DNA of 64,000 bases from Thermoleophilia bacterium. GTDB lineage: Bacteria; Actinomycetota; Thermoleophilia; Miltoncostaeales; Miltoncostaeaceae. The position numbers and the translations under genes are program-made. Shown here in pieces: positions 16,852 through 25,502 of the stretch. The stretch covers positions 24,272 through 88,271 of the forward strand of contig JANQPH010000014.1 in assembly GCA_028285405.1 (NCBI GenBank), in the 5' to 3' direction. Each line of letters starts with the position of its first letter. Position 1 is the stretch's first letter. The notes under the pieces were generated by a model that saw only the letters and a list, made by a program, of their open reading frames with translations, was not told the origin of the DNA and searched no databases.

Positions 16852-17649
16852 ATGTCGGGAACGCGAACAATTGCGCTCGCGAACCAGAAGGGCGGAGTCG
16901 CCAAGACCACGTCGACGCTGAACCTCGGGGTCGCGCTCGCCGAGCTGGGCCGGCGCGTGCTCCTCGTCGACCTCGACCCGCAGAGCAACCTGTCGATGAG
17001 CCAGGGCGTCGACATCGACGCGCTCGAGTGCACGATGTACGACGTGCTCGTGGCCGGCGCGCCGCTCGACGACCTGATCGAGCGCCGCGAGGTCGATCTG
17101 GCCCCAGCGGGTATCGAGCTGGCCGGTGCCGAGCTGGCACTGTCGGCCACGTTCGGGCGCGAGAAGGCCCTGGAGCGGGCGCTCGCACCGGTTCGGGACC
17201 GGTACGACTACGTGCTGCTGGACACGCCCCCGTCGCTCGGACTGCTCACGATCAACGCGATGGTGGCGGCCGATGGCGTGATCGTGCCCGTGCAGTGCGA
17301 ATACCTGTCGTTGCGGGGGTTGGCCCAGCTGCGCGAGACCCTCACCCAGGTGCGGGAGCACCTCAACCCGCACGCGCGCATCATCGGCATCCTGCCGACC
17401 ATGTATGACTCCCGCACAGTGCACTGTCGCGAGGCGCTGTCGCTCCTGGAAGAGAACTTCGGCGATCTCGTGTTCCGCACTCGTGTTGGCAAGACGATTC
17501 GCTTCGCGGAGGCGCCCGTGCAGGGAACCAGCATCATCGGGTACGAGCCGGACGGGCAGGCGAGTCGCTGGTATCGCCAGCTTGCCGCCGAGGTGATCGC
17601 CGCCGGCGAGCCTGCGGCCGCGCCCGACGCGGCAGCGGTGTCGGCGTGA
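16852..17649 (+). CDS. parA: ParA/Soj-family ATPase
   Basis: 265 residues. Deviant Walker A KGGVAKTT (K13-T20; the usual KGGVGKTT with Gly to Ala), Walker A' LLVDLDPQSNLS, Walker B YDYVLLDTPPSLGLLT, and PVQCEYLSLRGLAQL. These dimerising ATPases position chromosomes or protein complexes. No parB follows; instead an ftsZ gene overlaps its stop by 4 nt (GTGA), so this ParA may position the division ring in the manner of MipZ (inference). GTG 16849 is an alternative start; GAAGGG is the only ribosome site. Confidence 0.9.
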   Translation: MSGTRTIALANQKGGVAKTTSTLNLGVALAELGRRVLLVDLDPQSNLSMSQGVDIDALECTMYDVLVAGAPLDDLIERREVDLAPAGIELAGAELALSATFGREKALERALAPVRDRYDYVLLDTPPSLGLLTINAMVAADGVIVPVQCEYLSLRGLAQLRETLTQVREHLNPHARIIGILPTMYDSRTVHCREALSLLEENFGDLVFRTRVGKTIRFAEAPVQGTSIIGYEPDGQASRWYRQLAAEVIAAGEPAAAPDAAAVSA

Positions 17650-18878
17650 GCTCCCGCGGGAACCGGCCGAGCATGCGAGAAGGACCGCTCACCGAGCTGT
17701 TTCGTCGCACCGACATCGAGGCCGAGGAGGAGAGCGACGACCGCCCGCTTCCGGCGACGATCGACGATCCGCGGCTGGACGGCCAGGACGGCCCGGGATA
17801 CGTCGCGGTGATCCGGGTCGTCGGCATCGGGGGAGGCGGGTGCAACGCCGTCAACCGCATGGTCGAGGCGGGGATCAGCGGCGTCGAGTTCATCGCCGTC
17901 AACACGGATCGCCAGGCACTCGAGACCAGCGACGCCGACGTGAAGATCGCGATCGGCTCGGAGCTGACCCGCGGCCTCGGGACCGGCGGTGACGACGCGC
18001 GGGGCGACGCCGCGGCCCGTGAGAGCGAGGAAGCGATCCGAGACGCGCTTCGCGGAAGCGATCTCGTCTTCATCGCCGCTGGCGAGGGCGGCGGAACCGG
18101 AACCGGGGCGGCCCCGGTCCTGGCGAAGATCGCTCGAGAGCTCGGTGCGCTGACCGTCGCCGTCGTGACGAGGCCGTTCGCGTTCGAGGGCGGTCCGCGG
18201 GTGAGCGCCGCCGATCGCGGCGTCGAGAACCTCAAGGAGACGGCGGACACCGTCATCGTCATCCCCAACGACCGGCTGATGAACGTCCTCCAGCGGGGGA
18301 CGAGCATCGTCGACGCCTTCCGCGTCTGCGACGACCTGCTGCGCCAGGGCGTCCAGGGGATCTGCGACCTGATCACCCAGCCCGGCTTGATCAACCTCGA
18401 CTTCGCCGACGTTCGGACCATCGTGCAGGGCGCGGGTGGGGCGCTGCTCGGCATCGGCTATGCGAGCGGTGGCAACCGCGCCGCCGAGGCTGCGCACTCG
18501 GCGATCACCTCGCCGCTGCTCGAGACGCCGATCGACGGCGCCAAGGGCATCCTGCTCGGTGTCACCGGCGGCCCCGACCTGTCGCTCGTCGAGGTGAGCG
18601 AGGCGGCGCAGGTGGTCTCCGACGCGGCCGACCCGGACGCGAACATCATCTTCGGGGCGACGATCGATCACGGTCTCGAGGGCCAGGTCTGGGTGACCGT
18701 GGTGGCCACCGGCTTCAGCGGCAACCGCGCAGTGTCCGATGGCGCGGCCGACAGCGCGCCCGAGCCCGGCTCACCCGAGCCTCCGGACTTCGTCATGAGC
18801 CCGGGTGGTCGGCGCGCCCGCTCGTCCGCGTTCTCGGCGGTCGCAAGCGACGCCGGTGGTGCGTCTGCCGTCCGCTGA
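17646..18878 (+). CDS. ftsZ: Cell division GTPase FtsZ
   Basis: 410 residues. Tubulin signature GEGGGTGTGAAPV (G148-G154), nucleotide loop VVGIGGGGCNAVNRM, AVNTDRQAL, TRGLGTGGDD, VIVIPNDRLM, and the T7 synergy loop LINLDFADVRTIVQGAG with its catalytic Asp residues, so polymerisation-driven GTP hydrolysis should work. N-terminal extension of ~50 residues before the core; ATG 17673 is an alternative start. The tail is short and ends without the usual FLRR-type peptide; PEPPDFV is the nearest remnant. Unusual place: operon with parA and no dcw-cluster genes. Confidence 0.95.
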   Translation: MSSRGNRPSMREGPLTELFRRTDIEAEEESDDRPLPATIDDPRLDGQDGPGYVAVIRVVGIGGGGCNAVNRMVEAGISGVEFIAVNTDRQALETSDADVKIAIGSELTRGLGTGGDDARGDAAARESEEAIRDALRGSDLVFIAAGEGGGTGTGAAPVLAKIARELGALTVAVVTRPFAFEGGPRVSAADRGVENLKETADTVIVIPNDRLMNVLQRGTSIVDAFRVCDDLLRQGVQGICDLITQPGLINLDFADVRTIVQGAGGALLGIGYASGGNRAAEAAHSAITSPLLETPIDGAKGILLGVTGGPDLSLVEVSEAAQVVSDAADPDANIIFGATIDHGLEGQVWVTVVATGFSGNRAVSDGAADSAPEPGSPEPPDFVMSPGGRRARSSAFSAVASDAGGASAVR

Positions 18879-20376
18879 CGGTGAGCTCTGCGGCGTCGTC
18901 GCCGCAGGCCACCCGCTGACGGCGGAGGTCGGGGCCAGCATCCTCGCTGCGGGGGGCAACGCGGTGGATGCCGCGTGCGCCGCCGCCTTCGCCGCCGCGG
19001 TGGCCGAGAGCCCGTTGACCGGGCCCGGCGCCGGTGGGTTCATGCTCGTGCAGCCGCCGAGCGAGCCGGCGACGCTGCTCGACTTCTTCGTCGCGGTCCC
19101 CGGGCTCGGCGCCGACGGGCGCGCGCTCGATCCGGCGTCGCTCGACTCGTTCACGGTTCCATTCGGGGGCGCCGAGCAGGTGTTCCACATCGGGCCGTCC
19201 TCGGTCGCCGTTCCGGGGATGCTGGCCGGGCTCGTCGATGCGCAGGAGCGATTCGGGCGGCTGGCGCTCTCGGAGCTCGTCGCGCCGGCGGTGCGTGCCG
19301 CGCGGGAGGGAGTCGCGATCTCCGCGGCGGCCGCGTATCTGCACGACATCCTCCGCGACATGCTCACGTGGGAGGCGGCGGGGGCGGACGTCTACGCGCC
19401 CGACGGGAGCTTTCTGGTCGAGGGCGACGTCCTGCGCGCGCCGGCGCTCGCCGACACCCTCGAGGAGGTTGGCGAGCGCGGTGACGTGGGGCGGGCCGGC
19501 GGCGTCGTCGGAGATGCGGTGCTCGCGCTGTCGAGCCGTGGCGCGCTGGTGACCGCGGACGACCTCGGCAGCTACCGCGTGGTCGAGCGGGTTCCGCTCG
19601 AGGTCGACTACCGGGGGTTCACGCTGCTCACGAACCCCCCGCCGTCGCTCGGTGGGCCGCTGATCGGGCACGCGCTCGAGGCGATCGCCGACCAAGCGCC
19701 GGCGGCATCCGACCCGACGCACTATCGCGCCGCCGTTCGCGGGGCCGAGGCGGCGGACGCCCGCCGACGCGACGACGGACCGCCTCGCCGCGCGCCGGCC
19801 GGCTCGACGACGCACATCAGCGTCATCGATCCCGACGGGGGAGCCGTCAGCCTCTCGAGCTCCAACGGCTCCAGCAGCGGCGTGATGGCGCCAGGGACGG
19901 GTGTGCTGCTCAACAACATGCTCGGCGAGCAGGACCTGAACCCCGGCGGATTCGGTCGCGGGACGCCGGGCGAGCGGATGCCATCGATGATGGCCCCGAC
20001 GCTGCTGGTGCGCGACGGGGAGCCGGTTGCCGCGCTCGGCTCGGCCGGATCGAACCGACTCCGCTCGGCGATCCTGCAGGTCCTCCTCGGCGTCGTGGAC
20101 GCCGGCCTGTCCCCGCGCGAGGCGGTCGAGCGGCCCCGGGTGCACCTCGAGCGAGTCGGCCACCACGTCGACGTCGAGGCCGGGGTGCCCGATGTCGCGC
20201 TGGACCCCCTCGTCACCGATGGCTACGAGCTGCGACGATGGAGCGGACGGAACCTCTTCTTCGGGGGGGTTGCGCTCGCGACGCGCGGCTCGAGCGGTCT
20301 GGACGCGGCCGGCGATCCTCGCCGGGGAGGCGCGGCGTTCGGGGTGACCGGCGCCGGCGATGTCGTGGGACTCTGA
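18856..20376 (+). CDS. ggt: Gamma-glutamyltransferase (Ntn hydrolase)
   Basis: 506 residues, slightly short for the family (530-580). Self-cleaving enzyme that transfers or hydrolyses gamma-glutamyl groups (glutathione and analogues). Seen: GVVAAGHPLTAEVGASILAAGGNAVDAACAA, LTGPGAGGFMLVQ, and the cleavage site GSTTHISVID with nucleophile Thr318; small-subunit motifs NNMLGEQDLNP, GERMPSMMAPTLL and GSAGSNRLRSAILQVL. The linker before the cleavage site is Arg/Asp-rich and shortened. No classic signal peptide is seen. GTG 18856 or 18859 overlaps ftsZ by about 20 nt; GTG 18805 is possible. Confidence 0.9.
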   Translation: MVRLPSADGELCGVVAAGHPLTAEVGASILAAGGNAVDAACAAAFAAAVAESPLTGPGAGGFMLVQPPSEPATLLDFFVAVPGLGADGRALDPASLDSFTVPFGGAEQVFHIGPSSVAVPGMLAGLVDAQERFGRLALSELVAPAVRAAREGVAISAAAAYLHDILRDMLTWEAAGADVYAPDGSFLVEGDVLRAPALADTLEEVGERGDVGRAGGVVGDAVLALSSRGALVTADDLGSYRVVERVPLEVDYRGFTLLTNPPPSLGGPLIGHALEAIADQAPAASDPTHYRAAVRGAEAADARRRDDGPPRRAPAGSTTHISVIDPDGGAVSLSSSNGSSSGVMAPGTGVLLNNMLGEQDLNPGGFGRGTPGERMPSMMAPTLLVRDGEPVAALGSAGSNRLRSAILQVLLGVVDAGLSPREAVERPRVHLERVGHHVDVEAGVPDVALDPLVTDGYELRRWSGRNLFFGGVALATRGSSGLDAAGDPRRGGAAFGVTGAGDVVGL

Positions 20377-20399
20377 GGACTCGAGGCCGAGGGGTGCGG

Positions 20400-20702
20400 A
20401 TGAGCGGTCGAACGGTGGATGTGGACGGCGTCGAGTACCTGCTCGAGCCGCAGTCGGTGCGCACCTCGCTCGGCGAGTCCTCGCCGATGCTCTGGGGGTT
20501 CGAGGTGAACGTCACCACGGGGGGCGAGGTGGTGGGCGTCAAGACGTGCTTCGTCGGGAGGGTCAGCATCCACTCCCGCGCGCCGGAGTACGTCGACGGC
20601 CCGATGGAGAAGCTCGTCCCGGTGCTCCACGACCTGGCGCTCGAGAAGGTCGAGGCCCGCCTCAAGGAGGGCGCGCCCGGCAACGAGATCGTCTTCGCCT
20701 GA
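20400..20702 (+). CDS. Small protein of unknown function
   Basis: 100 residues beginning MSGRTVDVDGVEYLLEPQSV; a compact alpha/beta pattern (WGFEVNVTTGGEVVGVKTCFVGRVSIHS, then a long helix KLVPVLHDLALEKVEARLKEG) typical of a real cytoplasmic domain. 23 nt after ggt on the same strand, ATGA-type context. No family recognised. Confidence 0.65.
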   Translation: MSGRTVDVDGVEYLLEPQSVRTSLGESSPMLWGFEVNVTTGGEVVGVKTCFVGRVSIHSRAPEYVDGPMEKLVPVLHDLALEKVEARLKEGAPGNEIVFA

Positions 20703-20798
20703 GCCACCCCGCCCTCGCTGCGGCCGCGAAAGAGCCCGTGAGCCGGTCCGTCAGCGAACCACACGAGCAGTCGATCGGCATGCCCCCGCGGGGCTGAG

Positions 20799-21125
20799 TC
20801 AGGACGCCAGGACGCTCCCGACCCCGCGCGGGCCCGCGCGCAACATGGCCGCCGCCCGGCGAGCGTCCTGTGCTCGCTGCGTCGCCCGACGAGCATCGAT
20901 GTCGCTCCCGTGTCGACGGGCGGACGCCGCCTCGCGCTCGGCGACCAGCGCCATCTGGTCGAGGCGCTCGGCCATGCGGGCGTTTCGGCCGGTCCGGCGA
21001 CGATGCGGCCTCGCTCCACCCTCGATCCCGAACAGGCGCATCTGATCGTCGGCACGCGGCGGCGCCTCAAGCGCCTCAACCCGCTCGGCTGGCCGGATGC
21101 CGCGGGCCGCGGCCAGCGCCGCCAC
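20799..21125 (-). CDS. Small basic protein behind a LexA box (candidate SOS gene)
   Basis: 108 residues if GTG 21125 is used; the frame is rich in Arg and Ala. A DQMRLFG segment (Q28-F32) resembles the QLxLF pentapeptide by which polymerases and mutasome proteins bind the DNA polymerase sliding clamp; the rest is a predicted long helix (MAERLDQMALVAEREAASARRHG...). ATG 21041 (starting inside that motif) is an alternative start. No family recognised and the gene could be shorter or non-coding; the perfect LexA box 24-37 nt upstream is the main reason to take it as real. Confidence 0.45.
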   Translation of the reverse strand: MAALAAARGIRPAERVEALEAPPRADDQMRLFGIEGGARPHRRRTGRNARMAERLDQMALVAEREAASARRHGSDIDARRATQRAQDARRAAAMLRAGPRGVGSVLAS

Positions 21126-21148
21126 CTCGGGTGAGTCTGCTCTGTTCG

Positions 21149-21162
21149 CGAACGCATGTTCG
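21149..21162. promoter_or_regulatory. LexA (SOS) box
   Basis: CGAACGCATGTTCG matches the actinobacterial/Gram-positive LexA consensus CGAACRNRYGTTCG at every position. It lies between the 3' end of ygfZ and the start of the small minus-strand gene at 21125, so that gene is the only likely target. Confidence 0.8.
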
Positions 21163-21267
21163 TAGTGTGGCAGGGGGGTCGGACGGAGTCCCCCGACCGA
21201 GATGCTCGACGGTGGCGGCGGGCGCGGAGTCGTCGATGCGCGCTCGCCGGGAGGGCTCGGCGCAGCG

Positions 21268-22143
21268 TCAGTCGGGGTCGGGCGGCGGCGCCATCACGCG
21301 CGCGGGCGCCCCGTCGACCGAGACCTCGGCGCCGACGTCCGCCGCGGATCGCAGGACGGCCAGCGCCATCCACTCGCCCGAGCCCGTCCTCGCGACGGTT
21401 CCCAGCGCACCCACCTCGCCTCCCTCGAGCGAGACCGGTGCGCGCTCTGGCGTCGGGCCCTCGAGGAGGAGCGCGCGCAGTCGGCGATTGACCTTCCCAC
21501 GGTGCTCGACCCGTGCGACGGTCTCCTGGCCGAGGTAGCAGCCCTTGGCGAACGAGACCGCCAGATGCTCCAGGCCGAGCTCCTGGACGAGCGCGGACTC
21601 CTCGAAGTCGCGACCCGGCATCGGGGTGAGGGTGTGGATGCGCAGGGCGTCCAGCTCGGCGGGCGGGGACGGCTCGCGGCCGGCGCCGGCGAGCGTGGCG
21701 GCCGCGTCCGAGACCACGAGCTCCCTCGTGCCCGGAGGCCAGCCGACGACGTCGAGCTCCGCGGGCACGTCCGGCGATCCGGGGTCGTCTCCCGCGACGA
21801 CGAGCGTGTCGACGGGCTCCGGCCCCAGGATCTCGATGGCCTCGGAGAAGTGGTATCGCTCCAGGTCGTCGAGCATCCGGTCTCCGTCGCCCGGCTGCAC
21901 CATCAGCGAGTAGACCGACGGGGCGTCCCTTCGCACCCGAACGAGCGTCCGGACCCGGCCCTTCGAGTCGAGCAGCAGCGATCGCTGCGAATCGCCCTCG
22001 GCGAGCTCCCCGACATCGTTCGTCAAGAGGCCGTTGAGGAACGACGCGGCGTCCTCGCCCTCGACCCACAGGAGCTCGGCCCGCTGGGGCACGGCCAGTC
22101 CGGCACGGGGCGCCAGGCCCGCGTCTGGTCTCGCCGAGCTCAC
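21268..22143 (-). CDS. ygfZ: YgfZ/GcvT-like folate-binding protein
   Basis: 291 residues of the aminomethyltransferase fold. The YgfZ signature KGCYLGQETVARVEHRGKVNRRL is present (Lys-Gly-Cys-Tyr-x-Gly-Gln-Glu), as is the N-terminal FLNGLLTNDVGELAEGDSQRSLLLDSKGRV. YgfZ proteins bind folate and support iron-sulfur cluster enzymes; they are not glycine-cleavage enzymes. The GTG start overlaps the stop of the upstream Lon-domain gene by 4 nt (GTGA). Confidence 0.9.
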   Translation of the reverse strand: MSSARPDAGLAPRAGLAVPQRAELLWVEGEDAASFLNGLLTNDVGELAEGDSQRSLLLDSKGRVRTLVRVRRDAPSVYSLMVQPGDGDRMLDDLERYHFSEAIEILGPEPVDTLVVAGDDPGSPDVPAELDVVGWPPGTRELVVSDAAATLAGAGREPSPPAELDALRIHTLTPMPGRDFEESALVQELGLEHLAVSFAKGCYLGQETVARVEHRGKVNRRLRALLLEGPTPERAPVSLEGGEVGALGTVARTGSGEWMALAVLRSAADVGAEVSVDGAPARVMAPPPDPD

Positions 22144-22760
22144 GACGGGGTGCTCACCTTGCCGTTGCGCTGGGCGCGCTGCGCCGCCTCGCGCGCATGG
22201 TCGGCGGCGCGATCGACGCCCTGGAGCAGGTCGATCAGCTCGCGCAGCCGCGCCGGCTCGTCGCGGAGCTCGAGCAGCCGCTGCTTGCGTTCGGCCGGGA
22301 TCTCGATGGCGCCGGCGATGGCGTAGGACAGCGGCGTCTCGGGCGGGGCGCCGGTCTCCCGGTCCGGGCCGGCCAGTGAGGCGAACAGGTCGCGAGCTCG
22401 ATCCACGAGCTCGTCGGGCACCTCGCCCTCCTCGTCGATGAGGGGCTCGACCACCGCGGTCTCGTAGCCGGGCCCGCCTCGGACGGCCGCGTCGGTGATC
22501 CGCACGGGCACCAGCCCACGCAGCACGATGTTGATGCGTCCGTCGGGCAGCCGTCTCAGCATCGTCTCGATCTGTCCGGCGCACCCGACGCTCGCGCGGG
22601 TCCCGCCCGAGCTCAGGAGGATCACCAGCGGCTTGCCGTCCAGGACGCAGTCGGCAAAGAGCTCGCGGTAGCGCGGCTCGAACAGGTGGAGGGGGACCGC
22701 CTCTCCGGGCAGCAGCACCATCTCGAGGGGGAAGATCCCGAGCTCGTCGCGTTCGCGCAC
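22140..22760 (-). CDS. Lon substrate-binding-domain protein (LON/PUA type)
   Basis: 206 residues corresponding to the N-terminal domain of Lon protease without its ATPase and protease parts: IFPLEMVLLPGEAVPLHLFEPRYRELFADC..., VGCAGQIETMLRRLPDGRINIVLRGLVPVRI, and a helical C-terminus ending with RKQRLLELRDEPARL. Stand-alone forms are common; their function is unclear. Translation is coupled to ygfZ. A TACGAT box ends 7 nt before the GTG, making this mRNA leaderless. Confidence 0.87.
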   Translation of the reverse strand: MRERDELGIFPLEMVLLPGEAVPLHLFEPRYRELFADCVLDGKPLVILLSSGGTRASVGCAGQIETMLRRLPDGRINIVLRGLVPVRITDAAVRGGPGYETAVVEPLIDEEGEVPDELVDRARDLFASLAGPDRETGAPPETPLSYAIAGAIEIPAERKQRLLELRDEPARLRELIDLLQGVDRAADHAREAAQRAQRNGKVSTPS

Positions 22761-22767
22761 CGGTCAG

Positions 22768-22773
22768 ATCGTA
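22768..22773 (-). promoter_or_regulatory. -10 box giving a leaderless mRNA for the Lon-domain gene
   Basis: Minus-strand TACGAT followed by 7 nt and GTG 22760; there is no ribosome site. Confidence 0.5.
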
Positions 22774-22835
22774 GCTTCGGGTCCGATCGGTCCACATGCC
22801 ACGCGGACGATGGCGCGCCGATCTGCGGGACCGAA

Positions 22836-22841
22836 TAACGT
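22836..22841 (+). promoter_or_regulatory. -10 box just upstream of hisC
   Basis: TAACGT ends 9 nt before ATG 22851, so the leader would be about 3 nt. Confidence 0.45.
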
Positions 22842-22850
22842 GGGGCAGCC

Positions 22851-23978
22851 ATGGCCACCGAGCAGTCAGAGCCGCGACCCCCGGTCCGGAGCGTCCTCGA
22901 CCGCCTCGCCGCCTACCAGCCCGGCCGCCCGGCGGAGGCGGACGCCGCCGAGCGCGGCGTCGCCGACGTGATCAAGCTCGCCTCGAACGAGGGGCCGTAC
23001 CCGCCGTTCCCCGAGGCGCTCGATGCGATGGCGAAGGCCGCGGCGGGGGCGCACACCTATCCGGACGCCAGCGCGAGCGCGCTTCGCGACGAGCTGGGCC
23101 GTCGGCTGGGCCTCGATCCGGGCATGGTGATGCTCGGCAGCGGCATCGACGGCCTGATCGGGACCGTGGTGACGGCGTTCCTAGAGCCCGGCGCGGAGCT
23201 TGCGATGTGCTGGCCGTCGTTCGTGTCGTGGCCCCTTCGGGCCCAGCTGGCTGGCGCGGCCGTCGTGCGCGCGCCGCTGCGAGACGACGGCGTGTTCGAC
23301 CTGGGCGCGCTTCGGGCGCTCGTGGGCCCCCGGACCCGGCTGGCCGTGGTCGTGAGCCCCAACAACCCGACCGGCGGGGCGGTCTCGCACGACGACCTCG
23401 TCGCGTTCCACGCGGACCTGCCGGCGACGACCACGATGGTGATCGACGAGGCCTACTTCGAGTTCCTTCCGGACGGCGGCCACGACGGCCTCGACATCCT
23501 GCGCGACGGCGGACGGGTCGTCGTCATGCGGACCTTCAGCAAGGCCTTCGGGCTCGCCGGCCTGCGGGTCGGCTACCTCCTGGCGCCCCACTCGCTGATC
23601 GCGGAGCTCGGGAAGGTCCGTCCGGCGTTCGACATCAACTCCGTCGCACAGGCCGCCGCGCTGGCGAGCCTGCGCAGCGCCGACGCGCACCTCGACGAGC
23701 GGCTCGCGGAGATCGCGCGGGCGCGGGAGGCCCTCGTCGCGGGCCTCGACGGGCTGGGGCTGCAGACGCTTCCGAGCGTGGCGAACTTCGTGCTCGTCGA
23801 CTTCGGGACCGAGGAGCGGGCCCGGGCGGTCAACGAGGCGCTGCTCGACCGCGGCGTGATCGTTCGCCCCGCCGCGGCGTTCGGGGCCCCGTCGTCGCTG
23901 CGGATCAGCGTCGGGCTCGAGCGCGAGGTCGAGCGAGCCCTCGCGGCGCTGCGCGAGGTCCTCGCCGCAGACGACTAG
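22851..23978 (+). CDS. hisC: Histidinol-phosphate aminotransferase family (HisC-like)
   Basis: 375-residue class II aminotransferase, PLP-dependent. Seen: IKLASNEGPYPPFP, YPDASASALRDELG, SGIDGLIGTVVTAFLEPG, the PLP-binding VVVSPNNPTGG, VIDEAYFEFLP, the Schiff-base lysine in RTFSKAFGLAGLRVGYLL, and RPAAAFGAPSSLRISVG. Acts in histidine synthesis and often also on aromatic amino acids; it is not beside other his genes, so a Phe/Tyr role is possible. Its TAG shares a CTAG with the convergent pepA stop. Confidence 0.88.
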   Translation: MATEQSEPRPPVRSVLDRLAAYQPGRPAEADAAERGVADVIKLASNEGPYPPFPEALDAMAKAAAGAHTYPDASASALRDELGRRLGLDPGMVMLGSGIDGLIGTVVTAFLEPGAELAMCWPSFVSWPLRAQLAGAAVVRAPLRDDGVFDLGALRALVGPRTRLAVVVSPNNPTGGAVSHDDLVAFHADLPATTTMVIDEAYFEFLPDGGHDGLDILRDGGRVVVMRTFSKAFGLAGLRVGYLLAPHSLIAELGKVRPAFDINSVAQAAALASLRSADAHLDERLAEIARAREALVAGLDGLGLQTLPSVANFVLVDFGTEERARAVNEALLDRGVIVRPAAAFGAPSSLRISVGLEREVERALAALREVLAADD

Positions 23979-25426
23979 GCGGGCTCGGCGAGCCCCTCGG
24001 CGAGCGCGAGCAGGAGCCCGACCCCGAAGCCCGTCGCGCCTCCATCGCCCATCGCGGTGCCGGCGACGTCGAGGTGGCACCACGGCGTCTCGTCGACGAA
24101 CTCCTTCAGGAACTCGGCGGCGTAGACGGGGCCCGCCTGCCGCTTGTTCGAGGCGTTCGCGAGGTCAGCGACCTTGCTCTCGACGAGGTGGTGATACCGC
24201 TCGTGCATCGGCATCGGCCAGACGAGGTCGCCCGAGCGCTCTCCCGCCGCGCGGACCGTCTCGGTCCAGCCTCCGTCGTTCCCGAACAGGCCGGCGTAGA
24301 CGTCCCCGATCGCGACGACGATCGCCCCGGTCAGGGTGGCGAGATCGACCATGCGGGTCGCGCCTTGGCGCACCGCATACGCCAACGCATCGGCGAGGAT
24401 CAGGCGTCCCTCGGCGTCGGTGTTGATGATCTCGACGGTGCGCCCGTTCAGGGCGGTGATCACGTCGCCCGGCTTGATGGCGGTGCCGCTCGGCATGTTC
24501 TCGGTGGCCGGGACGACGGTCAGCAGGCGCACCGGGAGCCCGAGCCGGGCCACGAGGCCCGTCGCCGCCAGCGCGGCCGCGCCTCCGGCCATGTCCATCT
24601 TCATTTCCTCCATCCCGCCGGACGGCTTGATGGAGATGCCACCGGTGTCGAACGTGACCGCCTTGCCGACGAACGTGAGCAGCTCGTGGGGCCGGGTGGG
24701 CGCCTCGGGCTCGTAGCGGAGGACGATCAGCCGCGGCGGCTCCTGCGAGCCCTGGGCGACGGCACGAAGGGCACCGGCACCCAATCGCTCGAGCCTGGAG
24801 GCGCCGAGCGCCGAGGCCTTCAGGCCCGGGATCTCCTTGGCCATGTCGCGTGCCTGCTCGGCGAGCAGCTTGGGGGTGAGGTGGTTCGAGGGGGCGTTCC
24901 CGAGGTCCCGAGCGAGCGCGACGGCTTCGGCGATCGAGGTCGCGCGCTCGAGCCCGGCCTTGGTGCCGGCGCCGTTCAGGACCACCGTCTCGAGCGCCCG
25001 CTTGCTCGCGGGCTCGCTCTTGAAGCGACGGTCGCTGTAGGAGCCGCGCCAGACCCCTTCGGCGATCTCGGCCGCCTGCTGCTCGCTGGCGCCGGCGGCC
25101 GCGACCACGACGCGCCCCGCCCCGAGGCCCGACGCGCGTCGCCCGGCCGCGACTCCCGCGCGGCGCCACGCGTCGGGCTCGTCGGCGCCGGTCGACACCA
25201 CGAGCGCTCGGGGCGCCTCGAGGCCGCCGGTCGAGTGCATGAGCACCGCCGAGCCGGGCTCCTTGCCGAGCTCCTCGTCGGCGATCGCGCGCGCCACGGC
25301 TCCACCCAGCGCGGTGTCGAGCGCGGCGGCCGGTCCGGTGAGCGGGTTCGCCGGAGAGGTCGGGACGACGAGCAGGTCGGCCTTCGCCGCGAGCGGGTCG
25401 CCGGTCTTGACGAGGCGTGTGCGCAT
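23975..25426 (-). CDS. pepA: Leucyl aminopeptidase (M17 cytosol aminopeptidase)
   Basis: 483 residues, normal for the family. N-terminal macro-like domain, then the catalytic domain with FVGKAVTFDTGGISIKPS (metal-binding Lys/Asp), EEMKMDMAGGAA and the family signature NTDAEGRLILADAL. Removes N-terminal residues from peptides; cytoplasmic hexamer, two metal ions. ATG 25426 follows GGAGGG. The much longer upstream frame covers the divergent enoyl-CoA hydratase gene and is not used. Confidence 0.95.
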   Translation of the reverse strand: MRTRLVKTGDPLAAKADLLVVPTSPANPLTGPAAALDTALGGAVARAIADEELGKEPGSAVLMHSTGGLEAPRALVVSTGADEPDAWRRAGVAAGRRASGLGAGRVVVAAAGASEQQAAEIAEGVWRGSYSDRRFKSEPASKRALETVVLNGAGTKAGLERATSIAEAVALARDLGNAPSNHLTPKLLAEQARDMAKEIPGLKASALGASRLERLGAGALRAVAQGSQEPPRLIVLRYEPEAPTRPHELLTFVGKAVTFDTGGISIKPSGGMEEMKMDMAGGAAALAATGLVARLGLPVRLLTVVPATENMPSGTAIKPGDVITALNGRTVEIINTDAEGRLILADALAYAVRQGATRMVDLATLTGAIVVAIGDVYAGLFGNDGGWTETVRAAGERSGDLVWPMPMHERYHHLVESKVADLANASNKRQAGPVYAAEFLKEFVDETPWCHLDVAGTAMGDGGATGFGVGLLLALAEGLAEPA

Positions 25427-25467
25427 GGGGCCCTCCAGATGGCCGTTCAGCCGGGACGATCCGGGGA

Positions 25468-25473
25468 TATCCT
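25468..25473 (+). promoter_or_regulatory. -10 box of the enoyl-CoA hydratase gene
   Basis: TATCCT, predicted transcription start near 25480, directly at or after the first in-frame ATG (25479). Confidence 0.4.
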
Positions 25474-25502
25474 GCCGCATGGCGAACGCCCGGGAGGCGA
25501 AC

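Noticed and set aside
20238..22326. Long frames on both strands around 20.2-22.3 kb
   Set aside because: They cross the ends of ggt, the LexA region and ygfZ without fitting any start site; the shorter supported genes explain the coding signal.
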